NCBI GenBank assembly: GCA_034435675.1
Contig: DAOTWP010000347.1
Coordinates: forward strand, 1 to 20,210
From: DAOTWP01 sp034435675
GTDB taxonomy: Bacteria > Chloroflexota > Anaerolineae > Aggregatilineales > Phototrophicaceae
Direction: 5' to 3'
Length of the DNA stretch: 20,210 bases
A program made the translations under genes and the position numbers. The notes below the pieces were generated by a model. That model made no database searches. It was not told the DNA's origin and saw only the letters and a list, made by a program, of their open reading frames with translations. Each line of letters starts with the position of its first letter. Positions within the stretch are counted from its first letter, which is position 1. Positions 1-6,932 of the stretch are shown here, in pieces.

Positions 1-172
1 CGACCATGTGCAGGCGCTGGCAATTGCGCTGCTGGACGCGGCACTTGCCGCAGGCATTGAAACTGCGCGTATTCAGGCATTCCTGCACGAACAGGCGGCA
101 GCTCAGGCAGCGGATGACGAAACCCTGCTGCGCAAAGTGGAGGCAACGCGCGTGGAAATGGAGACGTTCTGA
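1..172 (+). CDS. phnG: PhnG, C-P lyase core subunit (3' end only)
   Basis: The frame beginning at base 2 is open to a TGA at 170-172 and gives 56 residues with no start in the window, so this is the C-terminal part of a gene that begins upstream. The piece contains ALLDAAL, then a helix, and ends KVEATRVEMETF, which matches the C-terminal pattern of PhnG (family ending of the type K-x-A-A-T-x-V-x-F). PhnG is a small subunit of the PhnGHIJ core that builds and cleaves ribose-linked phosphonates. The stop overlaps the ATG of phnH in an ATGA junction, as expected for translational coupling. Identification rests on this short match plus the following phnH. A different frame has an ATG at position 6, but it lacks the family pattern and I discarded it. 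Confidence 0.85.
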   Translation, partial: DHVQALAIALLDAALAAGIETARIQAFLHEQAAAQAADDETLLRKVEATRVEMETF

Positions 173-720
173 TGACCACCCCTGCCTACACCCCCGCTGA
201 GGCACGCACACGCGAAACCTTCCTCGCGCTGATGTGGGCGCTCAGCTACCCCGGACGCCCGCAAACCCTGCCTTCAGTCGAAAGTCTGGGCAGTTTCGAG
301 CTGATCGCGGAAACGCTGCTCGATCTCGAAACCAGCTACTTCACACCTGATCCTGCGCTGGCGACCAGGCTGGAACACAGCGGGGCGCGCGCGCTGCCCG
401 CAGACAGAGCCGCTTATCATTTTTATCCTGCTGTGACCGATGCCGAACTCGCCCACATCCGGCAGGCAAGTGCAGGCACACTGCTCTATCCGGATGAAGC
501 GGCTACACTCGTCATTGGCTGCACCATCGGCACAGGCAAAGCATTCACGCTGCACGGACCCGGCACTGCCGGTGAAACCAGCGTGCTGCTCGGCGGGCTG
601 CCGGGGGCATTCTGGTCTCTGCGCGCAAGTGTGCGCTTCCCGCTGGGCTGGGACGTGTTCCTGGTGGACGGACAGCAGGTATTAGGACTGCCGCGCAGCA
701 CAACACTGGCGCAGGGCTGA
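172..720 (+). CDS. phnH: PhnH, C-P lyase core subunit
   Basis: This 182-residue protein is close to the usual ~190 residues of PhnH. Family signatures are visible: an N-terminal helix with RETFLALMWALSYPG (residues ~14-28), a central GPG loop (HGPGTAG, ~126-132), and the C-terminal block FPLGWDVFLVDG followed by GLPRSTTL. PhnH is a PLP-transferase-fold protein without PLP. It joins PhnG, PhnI and PhnJ in the core complex that attaches phosphonate to the ribose of a purine nucleotide. The start overlaps the phnG stop (ATGA), with GGAGA about eight bases ahead as ribosome site. The phnI start follows 12 bases after the stop. Confidence 0.93.
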   Translation: MTTPAYTPAEARTRETFLALMWALSYPGRPQTLPSVESLGSFELIAETLLDLETSYFTPDPALATRLEHSGARALPADRAAYHFYPAVTDAELAHIRQASAGTLLYPDEAATLVIGCTIGTGKAFTLHGPGTAGETSVLLGGLPGAFWSLRASVRFPLGWDVFLVDGQQVLGLPRSTTLAQG

Positions 721-732
721 AAGGATATTGCG

Positions 733-1842
733 ATGTACGTTGCGGCAAAAGGCGGCGAACAGGCAATCCAGCAGGCGGAACGGCTTTTTCACGACCTGAA
801 CGGAAGCCTGTCGCTGGAATTGATTCGCGCTATCGAAACCAGTATGCCTTATCTGGTTGACCGCGTGATGGGCGAAGCATCGCTCTACGCGCCGGAACTG
901 GCGGCGCTGGCAATCGCGCAGACAGGCGGCGACCTGTACGAAGCGGTGCTGCTGCTGCGCGCTTACCGCTCCACACAGCCGCGCCTCACCTATGCGCAGC
1001 CGGTGCACCCCGCTCAGGTGCTGACCGTCCGCCGCATTTCCGCCGCCTTCAAGGACATCCCCGGCGGGCAAATTCTGGGACCGACACTGGATTACAGCCA
1101 CCGGGTGCTGCGCCTCGATGTGTTGGACGGCAAGCCAGATGACACCCCGCCGCTGACCCCGGCAGAGACCCCCGCGCCGCCTGCCTATCCCCCGGTTGCA
1201 GACTGGCAGCGGGCACAGGGCTTGCTGGCAGCGCTGCCCGATAAACCGCCGATTGATCCCGTCGAGCTTCCTGATGTCACCAGCGACCCCATGTTATTCC
1301 CCGCCCCGCGCGAACACCGCTTGCAGGCGCTGGCGCGTGCGGATACGGGCGGTGTGCTGGCGCTGGGTTATGCCAGTATGCGCGGCTACGGCTTGATTCA
1401 TCCTACTGTCAACGAACTGCGCCTGGGACATGCCGAAGTCATGGTCAAACACCCGGCGACAGGTGCGGCATTCAGCGCCGGGCGTGTGCGCGTCAGTCAG
1501 GCGGAAGTGTCCACGTCCGAAGGGTCGAATGGCAAACATAATCTGACGCTGGGCTTCGCTGCAACGCTCGGCTGGAACGAGGTTAAGCTGATCGCCGCCG
1601 CCACCCTGGACATGGAGATGAACCAGCCCAACCCGCACCCGGCGCACACCGAGGAGTTTGTGCTGTACCACACCGAACCAGTAGAAGCATCGGGCTTCTG
1701 TATTCATTTCAAGCTGCCGCATTATGTCACCTTCGCCAGCAGCGTTGACAACATCCGCAAGGTGATTGCCACCTTCTATTCCGCCGAGCAGCCGGCACAA
1801 CCCACGCAGCACGCCGAACCCACCGCAGAGGGGGCATCATGA
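733..1842 (+). CDS. phnI: PhnI, C-P lyase nucleosidase/phosphonate-transfer subunit
   Basis: This 369-residue protein (family ~355) starts MYVAAKGGEQAIQQAERL, the characteristic PhnI N-terminus. PhnI in the core complex displaces adenine from ATP with phosphonate to give the ribose-1-phosphonate triphosphate. Near the C-terminus it has HFKLPHY with His325 and His330. These match the two PhnI histidines that hold a metal ion at the PhnI-PhnJ interface in the E. coli complex, so that site is intact here even though the partner PhnJ is unusual. A proline-rich insert at ~135-160 and an Ala/Pro/Glu-rich tail account for the extra length. AAGGAT precedes the ATG. The stop overlaps the phnJ ATG by four bases. 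Confidence 0.95.
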   Translation: MYVAAKGGEQAIQQAERLFHDLNGSLSLELIRAIETSMPYLVDRVMGEASLYAPELAALAIAQTGGDLYEAVLLLRAYRSTQPRLTYAQPVHPAQVLTVRRISAAFKDIPGGQILGPTLDYSHRVLRLDVLDGKPDDTPPLTPAETPAPPAYPPVADWQRAQGLLAALPDKPPIDPVELPDVTSDPMLFPAPREHRLQALARADTGGVLALGYASMRGYGLIHPTVNELRLGHAEVMVKHPATGAAFSAGRVRVSQAEVSTSEGSNGKHNLTLGFAATLGWNEVKLIAAATLDMEMNQPNPHPAHTEEFVLYHTEPVEASGFCIHFKLPHYVTFASSVDNIRKVIATFYSAEQPAQPTQHAEPTAEGAS

Positions 1843-2795
1843 CCAGCCAACTAACACAGCTTGCCATGCCGCGTGAAGACTACAGCTTTGCCTTTCTGGA
1901 TGCCTATGCCAAGCGCGAACTGCGCCGCCGCACGCTCAAGGCGATTGCCATTCCCGGCTACCAGGTGCCCTATGCCAGCCGCGAACTGCCAATTGCGCGC
2001 GGTTGGGGCACAGGCGGCTTGCAGGTCACGCTCAGCCTTGTGGGACCAGAGAGTGTGGTCAAAGTGATTGATCAGGGCGCGGACGATTCGGTCAATGCCG
2101 CCAACCTGCGCCGCTTTATCACGCGCATGTCCGGCGCAGCCACCACCACCGACGCCCTCGCGGCGACGATCCTCCAGAGCCGCCACCGCATCCCGGAAGA
2201 AGTCATGCGCGAATATCAGGCGCTTGTGCTGCAAGTGCCCGACCCCGAACCGCTGCGCGCTGTGCAGTCCGACAGTTCACGCGCGCACGAAATGCACGCC
2301 GACGCCGACTATGGGCAGATGTGGCTGGTGCTTTACGAGCAGTTAGTGCGCTATAAGCAGTACATTCAGGGTGCGAGTTACCCCTCGCTGGTCAACAGGC
2401 GCTACGTTATCAGCCCCAGCCCGATACCGCGCTGGGACACACCCAAACTGCATCAGGCGGCGCACCTGACGCTGCTTTCCGCCGGGCGCGAAAAACGCCT
2501 GTATGCCGTGCCGCCCTATACGGATGTGCGCCCGCTGGAATTTGACGATGTGCCGTTTCAGGTGGAAGACCAGCGCGGCTGGGTCTGCGGGCATACCGGC
2601 GCGCAGCACAAGTTCATGAACGAAATCCCGCAGGCAGACGGCAGTTCCCGTTACGAACTGTCGGACACGGGCTATATGGAAAAGCTCTCCGCAGCGCAGA
2701 ATGGGCAGGGCACAGCGCCCGGAGCAACCTATTACGATGACGAAGGAAACTTCTACCATGACGGCTACCTCAAACCATCGTCCCGCCCGCTTTGA
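1839..2795 (+). CDS. phnJ: PhnJ-family protein lacking the canonical radical-SAM cysteines
   Basis: This 318-residue protein (E. coli PhnJ 281) has clear family blocks: AIPGYQVPY with the conserved Gly40 (Gly32 in E. coli), RGWGTGG, VIDQGADD, RHRIPEE, SPSPIPRWD, AGREKRLYAVPPYTDV and LEFDDVPF. PhnJ normally carries a [4Fe-4S] cluster on three cysteines (E. coli 241, 244, 266), and Cys272 forms the thiyl radical that cuts the C-P bond. Aligning by eye on the VCG and SDTxY anchors, the four positions here read Gly247, Cys250, Leu274 and Met280, and Cys250 is the only cysteine in the protein. The frame is intact on both sides. The start overlaps phnI (ATGA) behind AGAGGGGG. A ~38-residue tail follows Met280, against about nine residues in E. 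coli, and overlaps phnK. Family membership is certain; catalytic C-P lyase activity is doubtful. Confidence 0.93.
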   Translation: MTSQLTQLAMPREDYSFAFLDAYAKRELRRRTLKAIAIPGYQVPYASRELPIARGWGTGGLQVTLSLVGPESVVKVIDQGADDSVNAANLRRFITRMSGAATTTDALAATILQSRHRIPEEVMREYQALVLQVPDPEPLRAVQSDSSRAHEMHADADYGQMWLVLYEQLVRYKQYIQGASYPSLVNRRYVISPSPIPRWDTPKLHQAAHLTLLSAGREKRLYAVPPYTDVRPLEFDDVPFQVEDQRGWVCGHTGAQHKFMNEIPQADGSSRYELSDTGYMEKLSAAQNGQGTAPGATYYDDEGNFYHDGYLKPSSRPL

Positions 2796-3579
2796 TCCGC
2801 CGCGCCTGACCGAACTGCGCCCGCTGCTGCGGGTGTCGGGGCTGGTCAAGGCATACGGGCGTATTCGCGCCGTCGATCAGGTCGCGCTGGATGTATATCC
2901 CGGTGAGGTGTTGGGCATCGTCGGCGAGTCAGGGTCGGGCAAGTCATCTGTGCTGCGGCTGCTTAATCTGGAAGAACCGCCGGACACAGGCGAGTACTAC
3001 ATTGACCTGCCCGCACTGCAAGGCATGAACCTGTTTTCGCTGGATCGCTTCGCACGCCGCGAGGTGCAAACGCTGCATATCGGCATTGTCTACCAAAATC
3101 CGCATCTGGGACTGCGCATGCGCTATACCAGCAGCGGCAATGTGGCAGAAAGACTGCTGATCACCGGGGAACGCCGCTTCGAGGCGCTGCGCGACGCTGC
3201 TCGTCGTTCGCTTGCTGCGTCGGAATTTCCGCTGGATCGCATGGACGATGCGCCGCGTGTATTGTCCGGCGGGATGCAGCAGCGGGTGCAATTGGCGAAG
3301 GCAATCGCGCTTGAGCCGCGCATTCTGCTTTTGGACGAGCCAACGACCGGGCTGGATGTGTCGGTGCAGGCGCTGGTCCTGGACACGCTCAAACGCTTGC
3401 AGCGTGAGCGTCATATGGCGATCATTATCGTTTCGCATGATCTGGGCGTCATTCGCACACTGGCAGACCGGGTCATTGTTATGCGACATGGGCAGGTCAT
3501 CGAAAGCGGCTTGACGGATCAAGTCCTGGAAGACCCGCAGCACGCCTATACCCAGCAGCTAGTGCATGCCAAGCTCTAG
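2758..3579 (+). CDS. phnK: PhnK, ABC-type ATPase of the C-P lyase complex
   Basis: I chose the ATG at 2758 (273 residues; family ~250) because GAAGGAAAC sits at ribosome-site distance before it. An in-frame ATG at 2701 would overlap phnJ further and adds only residues foreign to the family. ABC motifs are complete: Walker A GESGSGKSS (56-64), signature LSGGMQQR (169-176), Walker B ILLLDEPTTGLD (189-200) and switch histidine His227. PhnK is not a transporter ATPase. In E. coli it docks as a dimer on the PhnGHIJ core, with PhnL above it, and is needed for phosphonate use. The gene overlaps phnJ by 38 bases, in the part encoding the unusual PhnJ tail. A 113-bp gap with no recognisable feature separates it from phnL. 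Confidence 0.94.
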   Translation: MTATSNHRPARFDPPRLTELRPLLRVSGLVKAYGRIRAVDQVALDVYPGEVLGIVGESGSGKSSVLRLLNLEEPPDTGEYYIDLPALQGMNLFSLDRFARREVQTLHIGIVYQNPHLGLRMRYTSSGNVAERLLITGERRFEALRDAARRSLAASEFPLDRMDDAPRVLSGGMQQRVQLAKAIALEPRILLLDEPTTGLDVSVQALVLDTLKRLQRERHMAIIIVSHDLGVIRTLADRVIVMRHGQVIESGLTDQVLEDPQHAYTQQLVHAKL

Positions 3580-3692
3580 CGAGATCACAGGGATTGCAGC
3601 CACAATGCTGTGTTGTAAGGGCGAAGCATACCGCGCTCCAAACCCGAATTGCCTACCATCAGACCATCAACCAACAGGACCAGAGGCGGCAC

Positions 3693-4397
3693 ATGACGCT
3701 ACTCACCGTCGAAAACTACAGCAAAACCTTCTTTGTGGATCATCTTCAACGCGAAATCCCGGTCTTTGCCGAACTCGATTTCACGCTGGAGGCAGGGCAG
3801 TTCCTGCTGGTCAAAGGTCCCAACGGCATCGGCAAATCCACACTGCTGCGCTGCCTGTACCGCACTTACCTCCCCGAAAGCGGGCGCGCGCTGTACGAGT
3901 CGCAGCGCGGGCTGGTTGACCTGGCACGGGCGGCAGATGTGGACATTGCCCTGCTGCGCCGCGAGGAACTGGGCTTTGTCACACAGTTCCTGCGCCCGCG
4001 CCCACGTATCAGTACGCTGGAACTGGTAGCGGAGCCGCTGCTTGCCGCCGGGGTCGCGTGGGACGAGGCGCAGGCACAGGCACGCGAGCTGCTGGCATAC
4101 TTTCACCTGAAATCGGATTTGTGGGCGGCTTACCCGACAACGTTCTCCGGCGGTGAACAACAAAAGGTCAACCTCGCCCGTGCGCTGATTACACCACGCC
4201 GACTGCTGCTGTTGGACGAGCCTACCGCCTCGCTGGATGTTGGAACGCGCGCATCGCTGGCATCACGACTGGGCGAACTTAAGGTGGCGGGCGTAGCGAT
4301 GATCGGCGTGTTCCATTACGCGCAGGAGATTCGGCATCTGGTGGACGGCGAAATTCATCTGGCGGGCGCGGCAGTCCCCACCGAAGCGTTGGTGTAA
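3693..4397 (+). CDS. phnL: PhnL, second ABC-type ATPase of the C-P lyase complex
   Basis: The start at 3693 gives 234 residues, close to the usual ~226, and has GAGG six bases upstream. A longer reading from 3594 adds 33 residues with no family similarity. Motifs: Walker A GPNGIGKST (42-50) followed by LLRCLYRTYLPESG, the PhnL-typical helix; signature FSGGEQQKVNLARAL (151-165); Walker B LLLLDEPTASLD (171-182). In E. coli PhnL binds as a dimer on the PhnK dimer of the lyase core, and it is genetically required together with PhnGHIJM. It is separated from phnK by 113 bp and from phnM by 89 bp, which is looser than the rest of the operon. I saw no convincing promoter in either gap. Confidence 0.93.
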   Translation: MTLLTVENYSKTFFVDHLQREIPVFAELDFTLEAGQFLLVKGPNGIGKSTLLRCLYRTYLPESGRALYESQRGLVDLARAADVDIALLRREELGFVTQFLRPRPRISTLELVAEPLLAAGVAWDEAQAQARELLAYFHLKSDLWAAYPTTFSGGEQQKVNLARALITPRRLLLLDEPTASLDVGTRASLASRLGELKVAGVAMIGVFHYAQEIRHLVDGEIHLAGAAVPTEALV

Positions 4398-4486
4398 ATG
4401 CAAGCGCTGGTACTGCGCTCCTGCCGCGCAAAATCCAGTGCTGCGCCCTTGTGCCTGCCTGTTCACTCGCTTTTTCAGGAGTGTCT

Positions 4487-5680
4487 ATGTGGCTGAGTGA
4501 TTTGCGATTGGTGCTGCCAGACAGGGTGCTGGAACACGGTTCGCTCAAAATCGAAAATGGACGCATCGCCCGCATCATCGAGGGTCCGGCACCGGAACGC
4601 GGTGTCAGCATCCCCGGTCTGATCGCCATCCCCGGCATTATTGATCTACACGGTGATATGCTGGAACGTGACATTGAGCCGCGCCCGCGTGCAATGTTCC
4701 CCATCGAGATGGCGCTGGACGAACTGGATAAGCGCTTGGCGGGCGCAGGCGTGACAACGGCGTATGCTGCTGTATCCTTCGCGTGGAACAAGAGTGATGT
4801 GCGCCGTCAGGAGGTCGCGGAGAAAATCATCCGCACCATCCATGCCCGGCGCGACACGCTGCTGGTGGACTTTCTGGTGCACGCCCGCTTCGAGGTCAAC
4901 AACACCGCCACCATCCCGATAGTCAATACGATGATGCAAGAGCAACTGGTACATCTGCTGTCGATCAATGACCACCGCCCGGGCCAGGGACAATACGGTG
5001 ATGTGGAGCGGTTCGTGACCTTCATCAACGAGTGGCTCGGCATCAGCAAGGAACTACTCGGTCAGCAGATTATGGACCGGATGCACGAGAAGCTCGAAGA
5101 AACGCCAGAAATCACACGCGACTGGTCCGTAGTGCGCGAGGTGCTGCGCATCGCCCGCGAGCACAACATCATTGTCGCCTCGCACGATGACGACACGCCC
5201 GAAAAAGTAGCGGAACAGGCGGCGCTGGGCGTAACCATCAGCGAATTCCCGGTAAACCTGACCGCCGCGCAGGCGGCACGCGAACACGGGATGCATGTCA
5301 TTATGGGCGCACCGAACGCCTATCGCGGCGAGAGCAACACCGGCAACCTGAGCGCCTTAGACGCCATTCAGGCGGGTATGGTTGATATTCTGGCGACGGA
5401 CTATTTTCCTGCCGCGCCGCTGCACGCGGCATTCCGCATTGCCGAGCGGGGGGTGCTGCCGCTGCACGAAAGCGTCAAGCTGGTCAGCCAGAACCCCGCC
5501 GACGCGATGGGACTGGCTGACCGTGGGCGGTTAGACATTGGGCGCTGGGCGGATATTGTGCTGGTGGAAACCAATGGCACACACCCGCGTGTGCGCGGCA
5601 CGCTGCGGCACGGCGTCCCGATCTTCCGCGACAGTGCCGTGTTCTGGCAGTCGCATCAACAGGATATGCAGCCCCTGTGA
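4487..5680 (+). CDS. phnM: PhnM, ribose-1-phosphonate triphosphate diphosphohydrolase
   Basis: The ATG at 4487 has AGGAG five bases ahead and gives 397 residues (family ~380). An in-frame GTG at 4451 adds 12 unsupported residues. PhnM is an amidohydrolase-superfamily enzyme that removes pyrophosphate from 5-triphosphoribosyl 1-phosphonate, just before the PhnJ step. Metal and family motifs are present: IDLHGDMLERD (His55, Asp57), ASHDDDTPEKV (from 231, His233), MGAPNAYRGESNTGN, and TDYFPAAPLHAAF (Asp305). A MetDep-hydrolase C-terminus (GRLDIGRWADIVLV) follows. The stop is nine bases from the next gene, whose GAGG ribosome site overlaps the phnM stop, so the two are likely coupled. Confidence 0.94.
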   Translation: MWLSDLRLVLPDRVLEHGSLKIENGRIARIIEGPAPERGVSIPGLIAIPGIIDLHGDMLERDIEPRPRAMFPIEMALDELDKRLAGAGVTTAYAAVSFAWNKSDVRRQEVAEKIIRTIHARRDTLLVDFLVHARFEVNNTATIPIVNTMMQEQLVHLLSINDHRPGQGQYGDVERFVTFINEWLGISKELLGQQIMDRMHEKLEETPEITRDWSVVREVLRIAREHNIIVASHDDDTPEKVAEQAALGVTISEFPVNLTAAQAAREHGMHVIMGAPNAYRGESNTGNLSALDAIQAGMVDILATDYFPAAPLHAAFRIAERGVLPLHESVKLVSQNPADAMGLADRGRLDIGRWADIVLVETNGTHPRVRGTLRHGVPIFRDSAVFWQSHQQDMQPL

Positions 5681-5689
5681 GGTCAACCG

Positions 5690-6349
5690 ATGCAGCATTT
5701 TGAACTGTTCCCGCAATCGCCCGCAGTGCTGCGCCAGCACGCCGAAAAACGGCTGGGCGAACAACCGTATATTCACCCCGACACGCTGCTTGTGGACTGT
5801 TCAGTTGGCGCGTGGACGGAGATCGGTGCGCACAGCCTGCTGATGGAATCGACCATCAGCGATTACAGCTACACCGCTGGGTACAACGACATCATCTACA
5901 CTGACATGGGCAAATTCTGCTCCATCGCCGCGCACGTGCGCATCAACCCTGGCAACCACCCCATGCAGCGCGTCACCCAGCACCACATGACCTATCGCCG
6001 CAAGCAGTACGGCTTCGCGGCGGAGGATGATGCAGCGTTTTTCGACTGGCGGCGTTCGCACCGCTGCACTATCGGGCATGATGTTTGGATCGGGCATGGC
6101 GCGATTGTGATGCCCGGTGTAAACATAGGCACGGGCGCGGTGATCGGTGCGGGCGCGGTGGTGACGAAGGACGTCGCGCCGTATGAGATCGCCGTCGGCG
6201 TGCCTGCCCGCCCGATTCGCAAGCGCTTTGCGGAGAACATCATCGCCGGGCTGCTGGCGGTGGCATGGTGGGACTGGGATCACACAACGCTGAAAGCGCG
6301 CTTCGACGATCTGAATAATGTCGAACAGTTTCTGGCGAAATATGCCTGA
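5690..6349 (+). CDS. Phosphonate-associated hexapeptide-repeat acyltransferase
   Basis: This 219-residue left-handed beta-helix protein carries hexapeptide repeats seen as GHDVWIGHGAIVMPGVNIGTG and VIGAGAVVTKDVAPY (~144-181), ending with GVPARPIRKRF, typical of the XAT/DapH-type acetyltransferases. It has the long loop insertion (GNHPMQRVTQHHMTYRR) and DYSYTAGYNDI block that mark the phosphonate-metabolism subgroup of this fold, which usually sits beside phnM. The substrate is not known from sequence. By analogy with PhnO it could acetylate aminoalkylphosphonates, but it is not homologous to PhnO. It is the last gene of the phn operon; phnN and phnP are not in the window. Confidence 0.85.
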   Translation: MQHFELFPQSPAVLRQHAEKRLGEQPYIHPDTLLVDCSVGAWTEIGAHSLLMESTISDYSYTAGYNDIIYTDMGKFCSIAAHVRINPGNHPMQRVTQHHMTYRRKQYGFAAEDDAAFFDWRRSHRCTIGHDVWIGHGAIVMPGVNIGTGAVIGAGAVVTKDVAPYEIAVGVPARPIRKRFAENIIAGLLAVAWWDWDHTTLKARFDDLNNVEQFLAKYA

Positions 6350-6466
6350 ACGTCATGCGTGCCTGTGCGACGAACTTACTTTCTGCACTGGCATTCGCAA
6401 ACCCGCCACGAGACTAACGCCCATGACTCTCTGTCGCCAGGGCCGCACCCTTTCGTGATCTTGTGC

Positions 6467-6482
6467 CGTCATAAGTGTGACG
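6467..6482. promoter_or_regulatory. Inverted repeat upstream of the small barrel protein
   Basis: Perfect arms CGTCA and TGACG are separated by six bases (TAAGTG), ending 23 bases before the ATG at 6506. The size and spacing suit a dimeric repressor or activator. The rest of the 156-base gap from 6350 shows no clear -35/-10 pair. A chance 5-bp repeat is possible. Confidence 0.35.
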
Positions 6483-6505
6483 ACCAATCGCATGGGAGAT
6501 GCAAA

Positions 6506-6820
6506 ATGCGACAACTCATGGTGCAGTACAAAGTCAAGGCAGACCAGGCTGAGGAAAATCAACGGCTCGTGGAAGAAGTCTATAAAGATCTGATAGCGAA
6601 CAGTCCTGCGGGCATTCGCTATATGACCTTCAAGAAGGCGGATGGTGTGAGTTTCGTCCATATCGCCGCTATTGATACCGAGGACGGGAGCAATCCGCTG
6701 GCGGCTTCCGCCGCGTTTCAGGCGTTTCAGGAACAAATCACAGAGCGTTGTGAAGAGCAGCCTGTCGCAGTTGAACTGGAAGAAGTCGGCGCATACGGAT
6801 TCCCGGTGCGGGGAGCCTAA
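6506..6820 (+). CDS. Small dimeric alpha/beta-barrel-like protein of unknown function
   Basis: This is a 104-residue cytoplasmic protein. The ATG at 6506 is preceded by GGAGA at good distance, while the upstream ATG at 6359 in frame has none and adds low-quality sequence. The pattern is a beta strand MRQLMVQYKVK, a helix rich in Glu (QAEENQRLVEEVYKDLI), then IRYMTFKKADGVSFVHIAAI, NPLAASAAFQAFQEQITERC, and a final strand VAVELEEVGAYGF. This resembles the ABM/dimeric ferredoxin-like barrel fold common among short hypothetical proteins related to quinol monooxygenases. No catalytic residues can be assigned. It lies alone between the phn operon and the convergent multiheme operon, with its own leader of ~156 bases, so it may be transcribed separately. 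Confidence 0.8.
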   Translation: MRQLMVQYKVKADQAEENQRLVEEVYKDLIANSPAGIRYMTFKKADGVSFVHIAAIDTEDGSNPLAASAAFQAFQEQITERCEEQPVAVELEEVGAYGFPVRGA

Positions 6821-6843
6821 CTCATTAGAAACGCTAAACACAA

Positions 6844-6870
6844 AAGACACGGCGCGATTTGCCGTGTCTT
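6844..6870. terminator. Bidirectional hairpin terminator between convergent units
   Basis: Perfect 10-bp arms AAGACACGGC and GCCGTGTCTT flank a seven-base loop. Read on the minus strand the stem is followed by TTTTGTGTTT, a good intrinsic-terminator tail for the nrfD-like operon ending at 6933. On the plus strand the tail is only CTGG, so termination of the 6506 gene would be weaker. Its position between two converging stops supports the call. Confidence 0.8.
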
Positions 6871-6932
6871 CTGGTTGCACAGAGTATTTCGCGCAGGTCA
6901 AACAGACCATGCCCACCTGTCCGTCGGCTGCG

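Noticed and set aside
2563..2700. Frameshift hiding the missing PhnJ cysteines in another frame
   Set aside because: The conserved SDTxY block and the VCG block are both in the same open frame, so no shift occurs between them.
3566..3919. 117-codon frame between phnK and phnL
   Set aside because: It runs into phnL in a different frame, lacks a ribosome site and shows no domain.
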